A stretch of 64,000 nucleotides of DNA from Liolophura sinensis (Eukaryota > Mollusca > Polyplacophora > Chitonida > Chitonidae), in contig NC_088301.1 in the NCBI RefSeq assembly GCF_032854445.1, positions 55,663,187-55,727,186 of the forward strand. Direction: 5' to 3'. The notes beneath the pieces are model-generated. The model made no database searches, had not been told where the DNA came from, and saw nothing but the letters and a program-made list of their open reading frames with translations. A program made the position numbers and the translations under genes. Shown piece after piece: positions 52,007 to 64,000 of this stretch (position 1 is its first letter; each line of letters starts with the position of its first letter).

Positions 52007-52411
52007 ACCATGTACCATCCTTACTCTTCTATCCTTCTATTCTATCCACCATATACCAGTTTTGTTTTATTAACCCGTAGCTCTTGCCCGCTATAAATAA
52101 GTCAGATTTACTAAGATTTAGATCTCGCGTGATCCGGCTGCAGCTTGAAGTCGGAACGTTTACCTAAACGTTCAGGCCGATCAGGGAAGATCTAAGGTAA
52201 TAGAATAAGGTTTAGCTGGCATATACAAATAAATACAAAAAGCACTAATGGTCAGAATATTACGGCTGAAGTTTTAATTCAAGGATGCAATATGAACTAT
52301 ACACAACTATTTTAAATTAACAATAGAATGAAACAGCGGTAAAAACGTACACTAACTTTGTATGAGCTCTTGCTGGAATTAGTATATTAAAAATTCCAAA
52401 GCAATCCAGTG

Positions 52412-55400
52412 TTATTCTATCTGTTGTATTGGATATATTTCGTTGTCGTAAAATGACGGCACAATGGGAACAAATCTTGCCCACTTCCCAGCGAACCATC
52501 GACTAGGCAACCATGGTAAGTTGTATACCGCAAACTTTTCCGACGAAACTATGCTTTCTTTCTGTGTCTTCTCTTGGTGTATGTCTTGAAATGTTGATCT
52601 TTTTCCTGAAATAAGAGAAGTATTAAATGGGTATTGTGAAGTATATTGTATTTTTTACTGTATGCACTTGTGGTACTGAAGGCGTACTTGTCCATGCGGG
52701 GAATTTACTTAAACTGCACCAAACGCTTCACAACAATCTAGGCCTATTTATTAGTCCATACTTTTCAACACTGTATTTACAATGAGGATGACACAAACTC
52801 TGTTGTTTGCTGTTTCCTCATCCAAACTGTGGCAAATTAACAAGAAGTCCTGTTTCATTCGCAATGGGTGGTCAACATCCAGTTATTATTGTCAAGATTG
52901 CCGAAACAGAAAGTAGATGACACAAACACAACTCATAGCCGCGTCAAATTATTATTCCTCGGGTACATTGCTATATGGGAAAAGCATGGCCTTCGGAATA
53001 CAGTGTCACTCCATGTAAAGGATGATCACGTGGGACCACTGGAGAGTTTTCAGTTGATCAAAATTAAAGATATATAATAAAGCGCACTAATCTATATGAC
53101 AATGGGAATTAATGGTGGTACAAGACAACACTGCAAAAATCCCAGAGAAGCTGAAAATGCTGAGATTTACATTTCAAATAATTGATCGTTTAAAATATCT
53201 ACCTGGCAATGTTAGATCCAAGAAAAATCCCACAAAACCTCCCACAAATGGCGAGTTCCCAATTAATGCAACGAGAAACCGGTCCACTTCCACTGAACCT
53301 GTACAATAGATATATAACAGAAATGAAATCTTGGAATCAGATAGACAGACATGTAGGACATGAACTTCATAATACTTCTCGCATACCTCAGGCATGCTAT
53401 AGCCAGGACTGGTATAGTTTAAAATATATACTATATAATTATAGGTATTGACTTTCGTTGCTCCAACTTTTGCCCCCTCTGATATAACAGAACAGACTGC
53501 AAAGAGGTAAATCCCAAGTTAACAATTGTTTCTGTATGTCATTGTTACTTCAATGAACATTGCCAACCGTTGTGTAAATTACATTTCTCACTTCAATCAA
53601 CAATGCCAACCGTTGCGCAAATTATATTTCTCATTTCTTACACAATAGCTATTACTTCTAAATAACTGCAATATTACATTACCCATTTAATGCAATCATT
53701 TACAAGTTTCTTATCTCCAACATAACTTATAATCGGCTCTCTTGCGTAGATATTAAATTGACTATTTAAATTTGAATCAGCTTAATATGTCAGTCACATG
53801 CTATGGCCATTTATCACATGAGCATGAACCAAACCACTTTTGAGTTTATTGCTTTAGGTTTTACAGTTCCTGAGACACAGATAGGCAGCCTAATCCTGTG
53901 ACTGGAAAGAATACCTACCGAGCATAGGTCCTTGTGACTTTTCACCTACATCAATCTTCAAGTTTATTGTTTTATTCTTTCTCATATATCCCAATTCAAC
54001 ACTTCACTCCACCTTACCTGTATCGATATCACTGGGATGATCCTGAACCCATCTGGGCAAGAGAATGCCCAAAATGAGTGAGAAGCCCAAGGTGACGTAG
54101 TTTCTGGACAAGGACAGGTTGACCGTGTTTAATGAGGCAATCCCCACCCCGGTCAGCGTCGCGATACTGGCTATCGTTAACCCTCCAAAAACAGGATCGG
54201 GTATAGACACGAACACGGCGCTGAACTTGCCCACGATTGCCAGTAAAATCACACAGAAACCTCCGAGTTGGAATACAAGACGACTGCCGACCTGAAGTCA
54301 TATGTCGTTAGCCATGATTTACGATGTTCAAATGAGTATAAGAATAGAGGAGTGTGACCCATTCATGTTAAAACATATAAAATAAGTGTTTTATGCCATA
54401 CTCAAGAATATTTCATGTCTAATATGGCAGTCAGCATTATTTTGGGAGGAAACGGTTTTTCCTCCCAAACGGTTGATTGAAGAACTGTAAACAAGCATGA
54501 TGGAAATAAAAAGCGGATTGATCCTCGTGAATTCATCGTACAAGAAACCCATTACGTAGAAATATGTTTCTCTACAGCTAGAGAATGTATATAGCTATAT
54601 ATATATATCTAACATCTCTATGGCTTGTCTCCAAGGGACATAATACAAGTTATGTCATCTATAAAAGCTTTCGTGACCTGGTGGAGAAATATGCCAGGCT
54701 CTTGGGTGGAAATTGTGAACTGAATCATTGGAATATATGATTTTGCTGGTAAATCATTAAGAACCAATGGACTACTTTTATATTTCCAAGCAACTCTAAA
54801 ACAATTACTATCAAAGACATTGCTGCTCTTTACAAAACTCTACCCTAAACTCTCAAACGTTTACTGCGCAGCAGAAAGAAAAAAAATACATGACTGCGCA
54901 GATTCGTCACATAATGTGTTAAAGATTGAAGGAAAGCATAAAGTGCAGTGCAGACTAGCTATAGGAAAGTTCCACACTTCTAGGCCATGGACTTCTGATC
55001 GTACATATACTAGTCGAAACCGTATCCAAATAATACGATCAATCCTTCATCTTTCAGTTGCTAAGTGATATCTGATTTAAGTGACAGCTAGTGCTTCTTC
55101 CTGAAGATCACAATATCCATAAAGCGTAAACGTTTCCCAGAATGATTTACTATTTCAAAGGGTAAATTATGATATAAACAGGTAGTACTTTGGTCAGTCC
55201 GATGACGCTGATCATGCCGCTGTATGAGGTCGTGGCATGAGACGCTCCCAAGACCCCAGATATTAGGCTACATATTCCCTCTACAAGCAATCCACGGTTT
55301 ATGGCATGAGTAGGCGGCATCGGCACACCACAAATGCGGCTGGCTGTGATGTAATCACCAACGGACTCTATGATGGACATGAACACGCAAAGGACCATCC

Positions 55401-58400
55401 CAACAAAAATGTTCAAGCTGAAAGACGGACCACCGAACCGACCTGGAAAAAATATGATATTCAGTCTAAGTTTTCAAGTCCTGCCCGATGTTATGAATTA
55501 TATACATCAGCGTTTTACGTCCCACTGGCTTGATAACGTGTAGGGACATCGTTGGCCCTGAGGGTTAATCCCCAAGCTCACTGCAACCGCCTGGTCCTTA
55601 ACCAATCAGAGCGAGCGCTCGAATTCAGCTCTCATTGTTCTGGCTGCGGTTTGAAAGCAAGAGGTTTGTAAACCCTTTTGCAAAAGTCATGTTCCCGTGA
55701 CCACCAGAAATACCATGAGTGTACATATGTCCATAATTGTGCTCGTAACTACTTCGTGCCTGCAGAGCATACACCTTACAGCACATGTGCCGCTCCCTCC
55801 GCTCGCTTTACATCACTGCCACTGGTAATCAGCATTCCACAAAAATGGTTCGGGTGTTGGTTAGAATCATTTTGTGAATACTTTGGATACAGAGAATACA
55901 TGTGTATTTTATATTATTATAACGAAAGGTTGAGACAGAGTTTTAGGGGTTTCTTCCTGCCTTATATCACTTCCTGCCTTATTTCGCTGACCCCAGTGAC
56001 CTCGGCGTGGTTCAAGATTTCTGTCAAAAATATGCTAGTGATGGCAGTGATGTAAAGCGAACGTAGAGAACAATGCATGCGTTGTACGCAGTATGCTCGC
56101 AGAGATTTAACCGCGCAAGTGACCCGCAGGTTATATTGTATTATTTACGTTTTTTTTTTTTTTTTTACCGTACTCAAAAATATTTCACTCATCCGACGGC
56201 GGCCAGCATTATGGTGGGAGGAAACCGCGCAGTGCCCTGGGTAAACCCACGACCATTCACACGCTGCTGTCAGACCTTCACACATACGGCCGCAAGTCAC
56301 ATGAGTAGGCATCAAGATTCACTGTTAAGGCTTAGTTTGTCATAAAGTGTCATGTGTAGAAACTGTAGATGGAAATGGACAATATAATTCTTAAACAATT
56401 GCGTTCAGAGACTTTTGCAAATTCAACGCTTTAGATGGATTGATATCAAATGGTACACAGTATAAATGATTAATTAATTAATTACTATCTCTGCACTGCA
56501 CTGCTGGCCTACCTGGATAAGGAAAGTAAAACCAGTTTGCTGATGAAATGGCGTCCAGTCTAGCGTCTGTTCGAGCTCTGAACTGTGGACTATCTTTGTT
56601 GTCGGTCAGCATTCCAGTCACTGTAAGCAGAAGTGACAGCAACCATCCCAACAGCACAGCTCCACATAGCTGCAAAGTGACCGTACACGTGTACCATCAG
56701 CTTGGTCAGTGACTTCATGTAGATATCTTTTGCTAAAATCGTACCAAAGTTGTATGTAGCCGGTATATCACTTCAGATTTTTAACTTTTCTTGCTTCACT
56801 CTTTTGGGCATTATTTTCACAAATAGTGACATCTATCATACCCATTCGTATACTCCTTCACACACTTTTACGTGAAAAAGTGGTGTGAAGTAAATATCCA
56901 TGAAATAATACGAGATTCAACAATAACTATAATGGCTATAATAATGTATTAGTTGAATTTTCTTTGGCAGTGTCGTCTGCAAAGATAATAACAACATTAA
57001 GATACATACAGCGTAGACGTGGAAAACCGGGTAAGGGCTAACGTGGCAACCTTTGTCCCGCGTCCAAGCCGGTAAGGGCACCTTGACATGCTCCAGGTAC
57101 GAGGTCATGAGGACCACCACCAACATTGTACTGAATAACAGAGAAACCGACAACCTCTGAGTAATACCAATGCCATTGTGGTGTTGACCAATAAGTAGGC
57201 CAGATGATGTCATAATATACTACACTATATAATATGTAATTGATAATAACGCGTACAGTTCCAGGTCCCTCTATGGGGCGGGCAGACCAGGAGTCTCAAA
57301 TTCTGATATTTACAGAAAAGTAATGCATGTATCAATTTGTTTAAGGGGTAATTGTTTCGGTTGATAACTGAACCATATGCGCAATATATACATGGGTACA
57401 GAAAATATGCACTGTATACGGTACTATTCTAACGTGTATGACGCAAAGTCCCTATATCTAAGATTACGACCCAACAATACACAGAAAAGCCTGGAAAAGT
57501 GGTACATGTAGGCCTACAATAATTTTCGGCAAATATCGGAATTTCAAAGGAGGTAGATACATTTCTTTGGCAAAATCAAATATTTGAAGCAATAGATTTT
57601 CTTCTTGTGATGTAGTTATCATTCAAAAATGTGTATGACTAGTATTATTTCCAAATGAAGCAAATCTTGCAGATTATTATTACATGCCACAACAAAAAAA
57701 AACCAGCCCAGAATGTTAGTTTTGGATTTCTTCATGAATTTTTCAACATATCATGATAAACTCCAGGATAAAGTTTTTCCAGTAATTTCACAGAAATTAT
57801 CTTTGTATTATACAAAAGTCAGAATATCATTTCCAATAATTCCAGAGAATTCCACTGTGTACTATACAAAAACCAGCATGTTGTTTCCAGTAATTTCATG
57901 GAATTCCACTTTGTACGATTCGAAAACCAGAATGTCGTGCAAGTTCAATCTGGAATGTGTAACTCACAATATGGATATTCCCCAATGCGTGGAGGAGAGG
58001 TCTATGGCAGAATCGATGATCACTACCCCAATAAGAGCGATGGTTGGTGCAACGGTCAAAGGTCCAATGAAATGCGACACATAGCCTACCAGACCACTGG
58101 CTCCCAGAGTTATGTGCACAGCTGAAGCCACCAACAAACTACCCTCAAACTATGAAACAAAGGAAGATGCAAATTGCTCAGGTCGATGTCCGTGTGACTA
58201 TCTTTTGACTCTCTGAATACCTCACACTTCTACTTAGGACTTAATATTTAGATAGAAAATACCACACCAGCATTCAGCATATTATAAGAATACTTATTGT
58301 GAAAAATGAGGCGTAAAATTTGGTAATGTGTTGGTGGTATTAAACCCCAAAGTTTGTTAACTCCTAGAAACGCAAGAAGAGTACTGATTGAATCCCATCC

Positions 58401-61400
58401 ATTGATCTGGCTCCGGGATCACAAAGTAATCTTAGACTTCAGTAAAAATTTTAAATCAATTTAAAATTGTTATTTCCTACGTATTGACAAGGCTAAAATA
58501 TTGCTTGGCAATGTAAATTCTAGGTAAATTATGTTGCACAACAAATTTCAGTTAAAATAACGGAAAGGAACATACAAATATAGTTAATGAAATTATGACT
58601 TAAGTCCAAGACTGCTTCATGATCCCTGGCCCTGAGTTGTGTTCCTTAATACAATCTACTTTTCATCTGCGACATTCTTGCCTTTAAAGTCTAAAATCTG
58701 ACGACCACTGTGTCTGTTTGTTTTTCACTGACTAACTGATTACACCAGATTTTGCAAAAATTGCGGGTGTAGATTGTATGTGTTGTACTAACCCTCTGTA
58801 TGCGAGTGGATGTCGACAAAATCTCAACTCCATCGACGCCAGACAATCCCGACTCATTAAAGTACCCTACTAAATAGAAAACTGTAATGAGTATGTAATG
58901 ATTTATTTATTTATTTGATACGTCATACTCAACAATATTTCTCTTATATGATGGTGGCCAGCATTATGCTGGCAGGATACCAACGATCATCCTCAGGTTG
59001 CTGGAATCGGTTTATATGAGTAGGCTACTAAATCAGATATATCAATATAATAATATCATTTAGTTTGACTTAAGTATTGTAATAGACGTAAATGTTGTTT
59101 TCCGTATCGATTTAATGAGCAAAAATGGAAAATCTGAGTTCCCATGTTTTCACACTGACTGATTAAGGCCATCCTAACCAAGGAAGCGGGCAATTCCTGC
59201 CATGCACACGACCTATTAGGCCTAACTTATATTACTTATATTACCCCAGACTTCTTACGTTAAATGAATCTCGTAACTGTGACTGCTTATGAACCATATT
59301 TTCCCATCTTCCTGACCTATACAAGGGTTCATACATATACATACCTGTACCTAAGGTCGCATTGCTTGGGCACTGCCACTCAGGAAAGTTAGCCATGTTT
59401 AAAATTGGCACCAAAAACACCGCATTTGGTCCCTGGAAAATCGGCAGTCTGTTTTGAAAATAAAAGTGAATGTTTCGAAACATCTTGGTTTCTGTCTTTG
59501 TCGTTCTTAAGTGCACTACATCGGCATTTATAAAACTTTGCAACGCATTCAGCGTTATGCTATAACTGACAGTTGCATTCCAATGAATGTAACTAAATTT
59601 AGGCTATTGTGACACACAACGACAGATACGTATTTGAAGGCGCCAGTGAAGATTCAGGCTTATAATCTTTATGTGTAGTACTTATGTTTATACCGGACTC
59701 CAAATGTTGTCTGGAGGATTGTAGCAATGCCGGCCATAAGAAGTGTGGTACTGGTCAGTTTTGTTTTCGTTTCCGCATCTGCGCATAACACTCCGGCAAT
59801 CAGCACAGCCATGGTTACACAGAAAGATACGTTGATGACAGCGACCTACATAAACGACAAAAACACATTACATCAATACGTTTTACCGCTTTCAGAGTAA
59901 AATAAAATGGATATAGCTTCATGCTCGTTATATTTCATGACATCATTTTAAAGGCTATAATGAAAGCACTACCTTCATCACCAGATCTTCAAAATGGATG
60001 TTGGATACCCATAAGCTGGTATCCATAGTACAGGCATGGTTTTATGTGTGCCAAGTACATGTACGTTGTATATAGCTGTTGAGAGGACTGTGCTATGTGG
60101 CCCCCCAACCGCTGAATATGTACTTGTCAAACATGTCCAAAACAGCAATTATTCATCCTCAAAGCTATTATAGATATGCGCGGTATGTAATATAGTAAAA
60201 CTCGGGATTATAACGTGTACAAATAGTCGAGCATTCTCTCCAAACCATTGTTGTAAAATTTTTGTTTTGTAAAGCTAGGAGATTCAGTAGATATGTGCTT
60301 TTGTGTAATGAAATTAAATATATTGAACATGTAGGTGTATTCATGACAACACATGGATATCCATTCCTGTAACTGACAGGTCAGTTTAGTGATTTTTTTC
60401 TGTGAGTAGTATGCTTTAAAACCTGATCCTTCCCACTGTCCCGAAAACAGCAACGATTTTATTACAGTGTGATATATTGCACAGGCAAAGTAACATCTGA
60501 GCAAGAACATCAAATAAATTAACATTCTGTTTCAAGGTAGCCTTATCTTTGTAATCTAATATGCTGTTGAAGGAGTAAAGCAATGTTTTACGTACACATA
60601 TCTGAAAGGTAAGAAACGCGATGAAGTATTATATAACATATCACATGTGCCAGTATCAAGCTAAACACCGCACATAGGCCTAGGTGAAACCACCCACCGT
60701 GTATGTACTAGGATTCGGGCAACTTATCTAGTAAACAGTCTGCATTTGGGTAATATTCTATAGCCAGCCACTCGTCACAATCATTCGAATACCATTCATA
60801 CAACTGGTCCTTGACACACATAGACATGAACATAAACCCTTAAACAGTTCAGATCTGGCAGTCTATATGTGTTAAGTGGAAAAAAAGCTGATGTGACATA
60901 ACTGATCCCACGATGGTCTTTCCTTTGACACTTTTCCTGTCTGATTTATTTGCCTTTAAATTCTGACTGTACCATGATACCATCTTATGGATATCCAACG
61001 TTGCGCATGGTAAAAATTAGTCTCTATAGGGAAGAGGGTGGCCTCCATGACAGAGGCGGTTAGCGTGACAGACGGTTCAATGATCCAGGAGCCTCTCACC
61101 AATGCAGTTGCTGTGAGTTCAAGTCCAGCTCATGCTGGCTTCCTCTCCGGCCGTACGTGGGAAGGTCTGTCAGCAGCCTGCGGATGGTCATGTGTTTATC
61201 CCGGGCTTTGCAGGGTTTTCTCCCACAATAATACTGCATGGCCACCGTCGCAAAAGTGAAATATTCTTGAGTACGGCGTAAATCACCAATCAAATAAATA
61301 AATAACTCCAGGGAAGTCATCATCATCATCTAACCTTGCCGTGGTAAGGAAGGCAATACTTTAGTATGTGAAAGGCTAACGTGAAATGTAGGCAAGAAGC

Positions 61401-63477
61401 TATAAAGAAACTTTCAGATGTCATGTTTGTTGAGAGGTTAACGTTTAACTACTTCGTTGGCAATTTATTTTAAACATCGATAAAATCTATCATAAAATTT
61501 ACATTTATGTCAGCATAAAAGGTATTTATTTGATTGGTGTTAAAGGCAGTAAGTTTTGGTGGAAGAAACCACCCGCCTTCGCCACGTACCTTACAAACCT
61601 CCTGACAAATCACCCAATATGATAACTGATCAAAACGTCTGCTGATCCCTTTGCATTGTTTCAATGTTATTGTATGCTAAATATGATGACAACACAGCAT
61701 TTTGAGTAGTTCTAGACCAGTGACGTAAACTGCAATTAACTTCACTGCATATCTTTTTACCTAATTCTAGGAGGCGTATGAATTGCTACTATTTATGCAT
61801 TTACATTAACAGTTAGAATAAAACCCTGATTGAGATAAATTGAAAAGAGGCCGTCTTTCACTGGTTGCGTGCGACCATTTACCAGCCATCACGCTGTCGT
61901 CGCTTCTCTGCTTTTACTCTCTATGCTGTACGTCTTTAATTGCAGATGGACAAAGCAGTTACTTGTGTGCATCTGGGGCATGACTATATGGGTTCTGCTA
62001 TGTTCACTAGGCCGAATTTATCCAAGGGTTAAGTCCAGCCCAAGAAAATCAATAACCACACTACCGTTATTTGTAGCACAAATGCTTGGCAACAAATTAC
62101 CGTTTATGTGCTGAGCGCAGGTTCTAGCGGTAAAAATTGGTTATTGCTTGTTCAAGTTTCGAACCATGGAAAGGCCCTAGAGGCAAAGACCGGATAATCA
62201 CCTCTGACAAAAATAGGGCGTAACTAACCATTTTACATGTAAGGTATTGCTAACAGAAAAGACTTTTTATATACCAGCAGGGTATCCGTTGCCTATATCC
62301 CTGTGGTACCGGTACCTAACTTTATTTCCTGCCAGTGCCATTACCTGTATGGCGAACACGATGGTGACAGGGACAGGGGGAATGTCCTCAACACCGTACA
62401 GAAGGTCGGAGGTGCTACCTTCATCACCTCCATTTAACTCACTAAGGTTGACTTTATCAACGCCTTGCGTGGCTTGGCTTTGCTGTTTTCTCTCAGACCC
62501 GGTACTTTCAATGGGGGTTAAGTTTATAGAGCCTGAAATAAATAGTGCAAAATTACAAATATGCTTTCAAATGAAGGGAGAGAGGAGTGACCGGATTAAA
62601 CCACCACCTATTGGCAAATAACTGACTTCTGAAGTAATAGGTGTTTGACAAGTTGATGGAAGGCACGTGATCCCCAAAGAGCTTCGTGTAACTTCACCTA
62701 AACCGACGTATGAGCGCTGTCGTTATCGTCCGAGGCTGGGATTGAACTCATTTTGTTTTTGATGAAAGACAGCCATGGACGGGTCGTCCATAAGCACAAG
62801 TATTATCAACGGCAGCCTTAAAAACGCCACCAAGCATATACAGGTTAATGATATATCGATTGGTCTGAATCTCGGTCTGTCAGAGAACACAGAGGGTTAT
62901 AAACCAGAGTCATATGACAATAGGCAGGACAATGAGCACCAGGTGTATTATTTCCATCTTTCTGAAAAAAGTGCAATAGGCGTGTGAAAGGGTTATTATA
63001 ACTGTGTGAATCAGATGGAAATTCCCAATCCTTTAACCAAGTGGGTTAAATATTAATATACTGAAGCATGTATGCCAAACGTGGCAAATGTTGCAGTGTA
63101 AAATATCACTTTTGTCCTACAAGCCAGTACTTTATAGCTTGTCTTATAGCTTATATAACAATATATATATATTTTAATTTTAAATACCATACACATATAA
63201 AATTCTGAAAAGGAAAGAATTTGCGACATAACATGTTAAATTCTGCGATGAATAAAAAAAGTACATTATAAGGCTAATATTTAAATGTGCATTTTTCTAG
63301 GGTAGCTCCTGTAACTCCTTCAGAAACGAAATACATGACATATATGTTGTTGTGTGTGTAAATTGTGAGTAATTAAGCCTTAATAGCTGTTCTTCCGTGA
63401 ATCTGTGAGGCTATCTCTTCTTCATAGTTATAAATACGATTCGTCTTACCTGATGTCACTGTGCACACTCCAGCCAT
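52412..63477 (-). CDS. SLC23 family transporter, copy 3
   Basis: Coding exons 5' to 3': 63477-63450, 62532-62345, 59845-59694, 59448-59351, 58866-58793, 58149-57968, 57130-57010, 56669-56513, 55442-55189, 54291-54018, 53298-53203, 52605-52412. Every junction phase agrees; total 605 codons plus TAA, the usual SLC23 length. Start: MAGVCTVTSG, with the Gly split by the first intron. Landmarks in order: DLLYGVEDIPP, LPIFQGPNAVFLVP, IGPLTVAPT, FRARTDARLDA, SIIESVGDYITASRI, VIGLTK, VGSRLVFQ, IPDPVFGG, SLSRNYV, FLDLTLPG. It is a multi-pass plasma-membrane transporter of the NAT/NCS2 family by homology. QH of helix 1 is QV, and P-N-x-G of the signature is G-M-I-S, as in copy 1. The donor after 55189 (GTACTA) is weak. 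Substrate unknown. Confidence 0.92.
53548..53633. repeat. 43-bp tandem duplication in an SLC23 copy 3 intron
   Basis: The unit ACTTCAATGAACATTGCCAA.. ending 'acatttctc' occurs twice in a row with a few differences (tgaacat/tcaacaa, tgtgta/tgcgca). Confidence 0.85.
54380..54475 (-). mobile_element. SINE fragment
   Basis: 'gtgttttatgccatactcaagaatatttc' through 'cagcattattttgggaggaaac' matches the 3' half of the SINE in antisense. Confidence 0.75.
56143..56310 (-). mobile_element. SINE fragment
   Basis: A T-run followed by 'ttaccgtactcaaaaatatttcactc', 'ggcggccagcattatggtgggaggaaacc' and 'aacccacgaccattcacacg' matches the SINE in antisense through most of the body. It is truncated before the tRNA-like head, and the tail has become poly(T). 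Confidence 0.85.
57770..57945. repeat. 54-bp tandem repeat, three imperfect units, in an SLC23 copy 3 intron
   Basis: Three units each contain 'ttccagtaatttca', 'gaattccacttt', 'gtactatacaaaa' and 'ccagaatgtc'. Because 54 is divisible by three, a plus-strand ORF (57713-58084) runs through them; this is an effect of the repeat. The array ends about 20 bases from the donor after exon 58149-57968. Confidence 0.75.
58409..58632. mobile_element. MITE-like element with imperfect terminal inverted repeats
   Basis: The left end GGCTCCGGGATCACAAAGTA continues to 'atcttagacttcagt'. The right end, reverse-complemented, reads GGGCCAGGGATCATGAAGCA and then 'gtcttggacttaagt'. About 23 of 29 bases from GGGATCA inward match. 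The inside is AT-rich and non-coding. Related ends occur at 29281-29490 and 36613-36660. No clear target duplication. Confidence 0.55.
58903..59030 (-). mobile_element. SINE fragment
   Basis: TGATTTATTTATTTATTTGA, then 'tactcaacaatatttc', 'ggtggccagcattatg' and 'caacgatcatcctcaggttgctgg': the tail and body of the SINE in antisense, without the head. It lies in an SLC23 copy 3 intron. Confidence 0.8.
61035..61309 (+). mobile_element. Near full-length SINE, plus orientation
   Basis: It begins 'ggtggcctccatgacagaggcggttagcg' (damaged tRNA-like head) and shows 'gtgagttcaagtccagctc' (B-box-like), the shared body, and 'gagtacggcgtaaatcaccaatc' with an AAATAAATAAAT tail. A 7-bp direct repeat AGGGAAG flanks it at 61028-61034 and 61310-61316. 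It is older than the 206-470 copy by its changes in the head, and lies in the large intron of SLC23 copy 3 between 62345 and 59845. Confidence 0.85.
61526..61620 (-). mobile_element. SINE-related fragment
   Basis: 'tatttatttgattggtgttaaaggcag' is the tail in antisense, followed by 'ggtggaagaaaccacccgccttcgcc', a rearranged piece of body. Confidence 0.5.
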
Positions 63478-64000
63478 CTTAATCTAGTCAGTGGCACTGA
63501 CACGCGCATGACCATCATTCGGTATATATGACTGAATGCACTCTTTTTATGACAATATCGTTTTAGTGTTGGTAGTGTTGGTGTATTTTATGTATGCATG
63601 CTTGGAATACCACAAGAGAAAACTGAGAAGGATCAAATACTGAGTTAACCCGATCATACAATACTTGCAGCTTTCACGGACGAACCGCTGCAGAAAGAAT
63701 GGACACCATGCAAAGTTTACAGAAGAAAGATGCCATGACACACATCACAGCGACTTGGTCTGAATATAAGCAGGTATACTTCATGTGGGTTGTTGTAAGT
63801 ATATTTGCTTGAACTAGGGGCATAAAAAATGAGGTGACACTGAGGCCAAACCGACTGAACAGAGTCTGAACGACTGAATCAGAATGCTATGCACGTTTTT
63901 CTGCTTCATTCTTCGTCTAGATACACCTTGCTTTCTTATCTGATGAATACGTATTTTATTTGGAGTATCAGGAATATACTCGGCTCATTAGACGCCCTGG
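63478..64000. other. 5' flank of SLC23 copy 3, no gene seen
   Basis: The upstream region of copy 3. No clear TATA box or other core promoter element was identified at a fitting distance. Confidence 0.4.

Larger units (their letters stand above)
50301..52411. other. No gene seen; repeat debris
   Basis: Two SINE-related stretches are listed separately. A 151-codon ORF at 51298-51753 starts inside one of them and shows no recognised domain. Confidence 0.4.

Overview
The window is animal nuclear DNA, most likely from a lophotrochozoan (mollusc or brachiopod-like). It is AT-rich and gene-poor, has split genes with GT-AG introns, and carries many copies of a tRNA-headed SINE whose tail reads TTTATTTATTTGATTGGTGT in antisense, a repeat type I associate with mollusc-type genomes. 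Nothing prokaryotic was seen.

Layout. Bases 1-205 hold the 3' end of a plus-strand coding exon, followed one base after the stop by an antisense SINE with a perfect 14-bp target duplication. Minus-strand 4091-11023 is an SLC23 (nucleobase-ascorbate transporter family) gene, called copy 1 here; I could rebuild 11 coding exons with consistent phases (583 codons from a provisional start). Minus-strand 16057-24389 is TBC1D25, a Rab GTPase-activating protein of the autophagy pathway, in 5 coding exons (811 codons), with a 37-bp minisatellite and a 90-bp tandem duplication in its introns. From 24.4 to 39.9 kb there is no convincing gene, only repeats, dominated by a 5.6-kb array of a 17-bp unit (30641-36270). 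Minus-strand 39968-48429 is a second SLC23 copy that is clearly dead (stops, frameshifts, a lost acceptor, missing exons). A decayed DIRS-type retrotransposon (48464-50300, plus strand) follows. Minus-strand 52412-63477 is a third SLC23 copy, intact over 12 coding exons (605 codons).

How it fits together. Copies 1 and 3 share eight internal exons of identical length (152, 74, 182, 121, 157, 254, 274, 96 nt) and identical phases, and the dead copy sits between them, so this is a tandem SLC23 family on one strand, interrupted by TBC1D25 and the satellite block. Both live copies depart from the usual SLC23 signature: the QH pair in the first membrane helix and the P-N-x-G segment before the conserved G-[IL]-T-K are replaced, while the Glu and Asp of the ESxGDY helix are kept. 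The substrate may therefore not be ascorbate.

All exon structures were derived by hand from splice signals, reading frame and comparison between copies. No alignment, expression data or database search was available. The terminal exons of copy 1 and several single-exon candidates are tentative.
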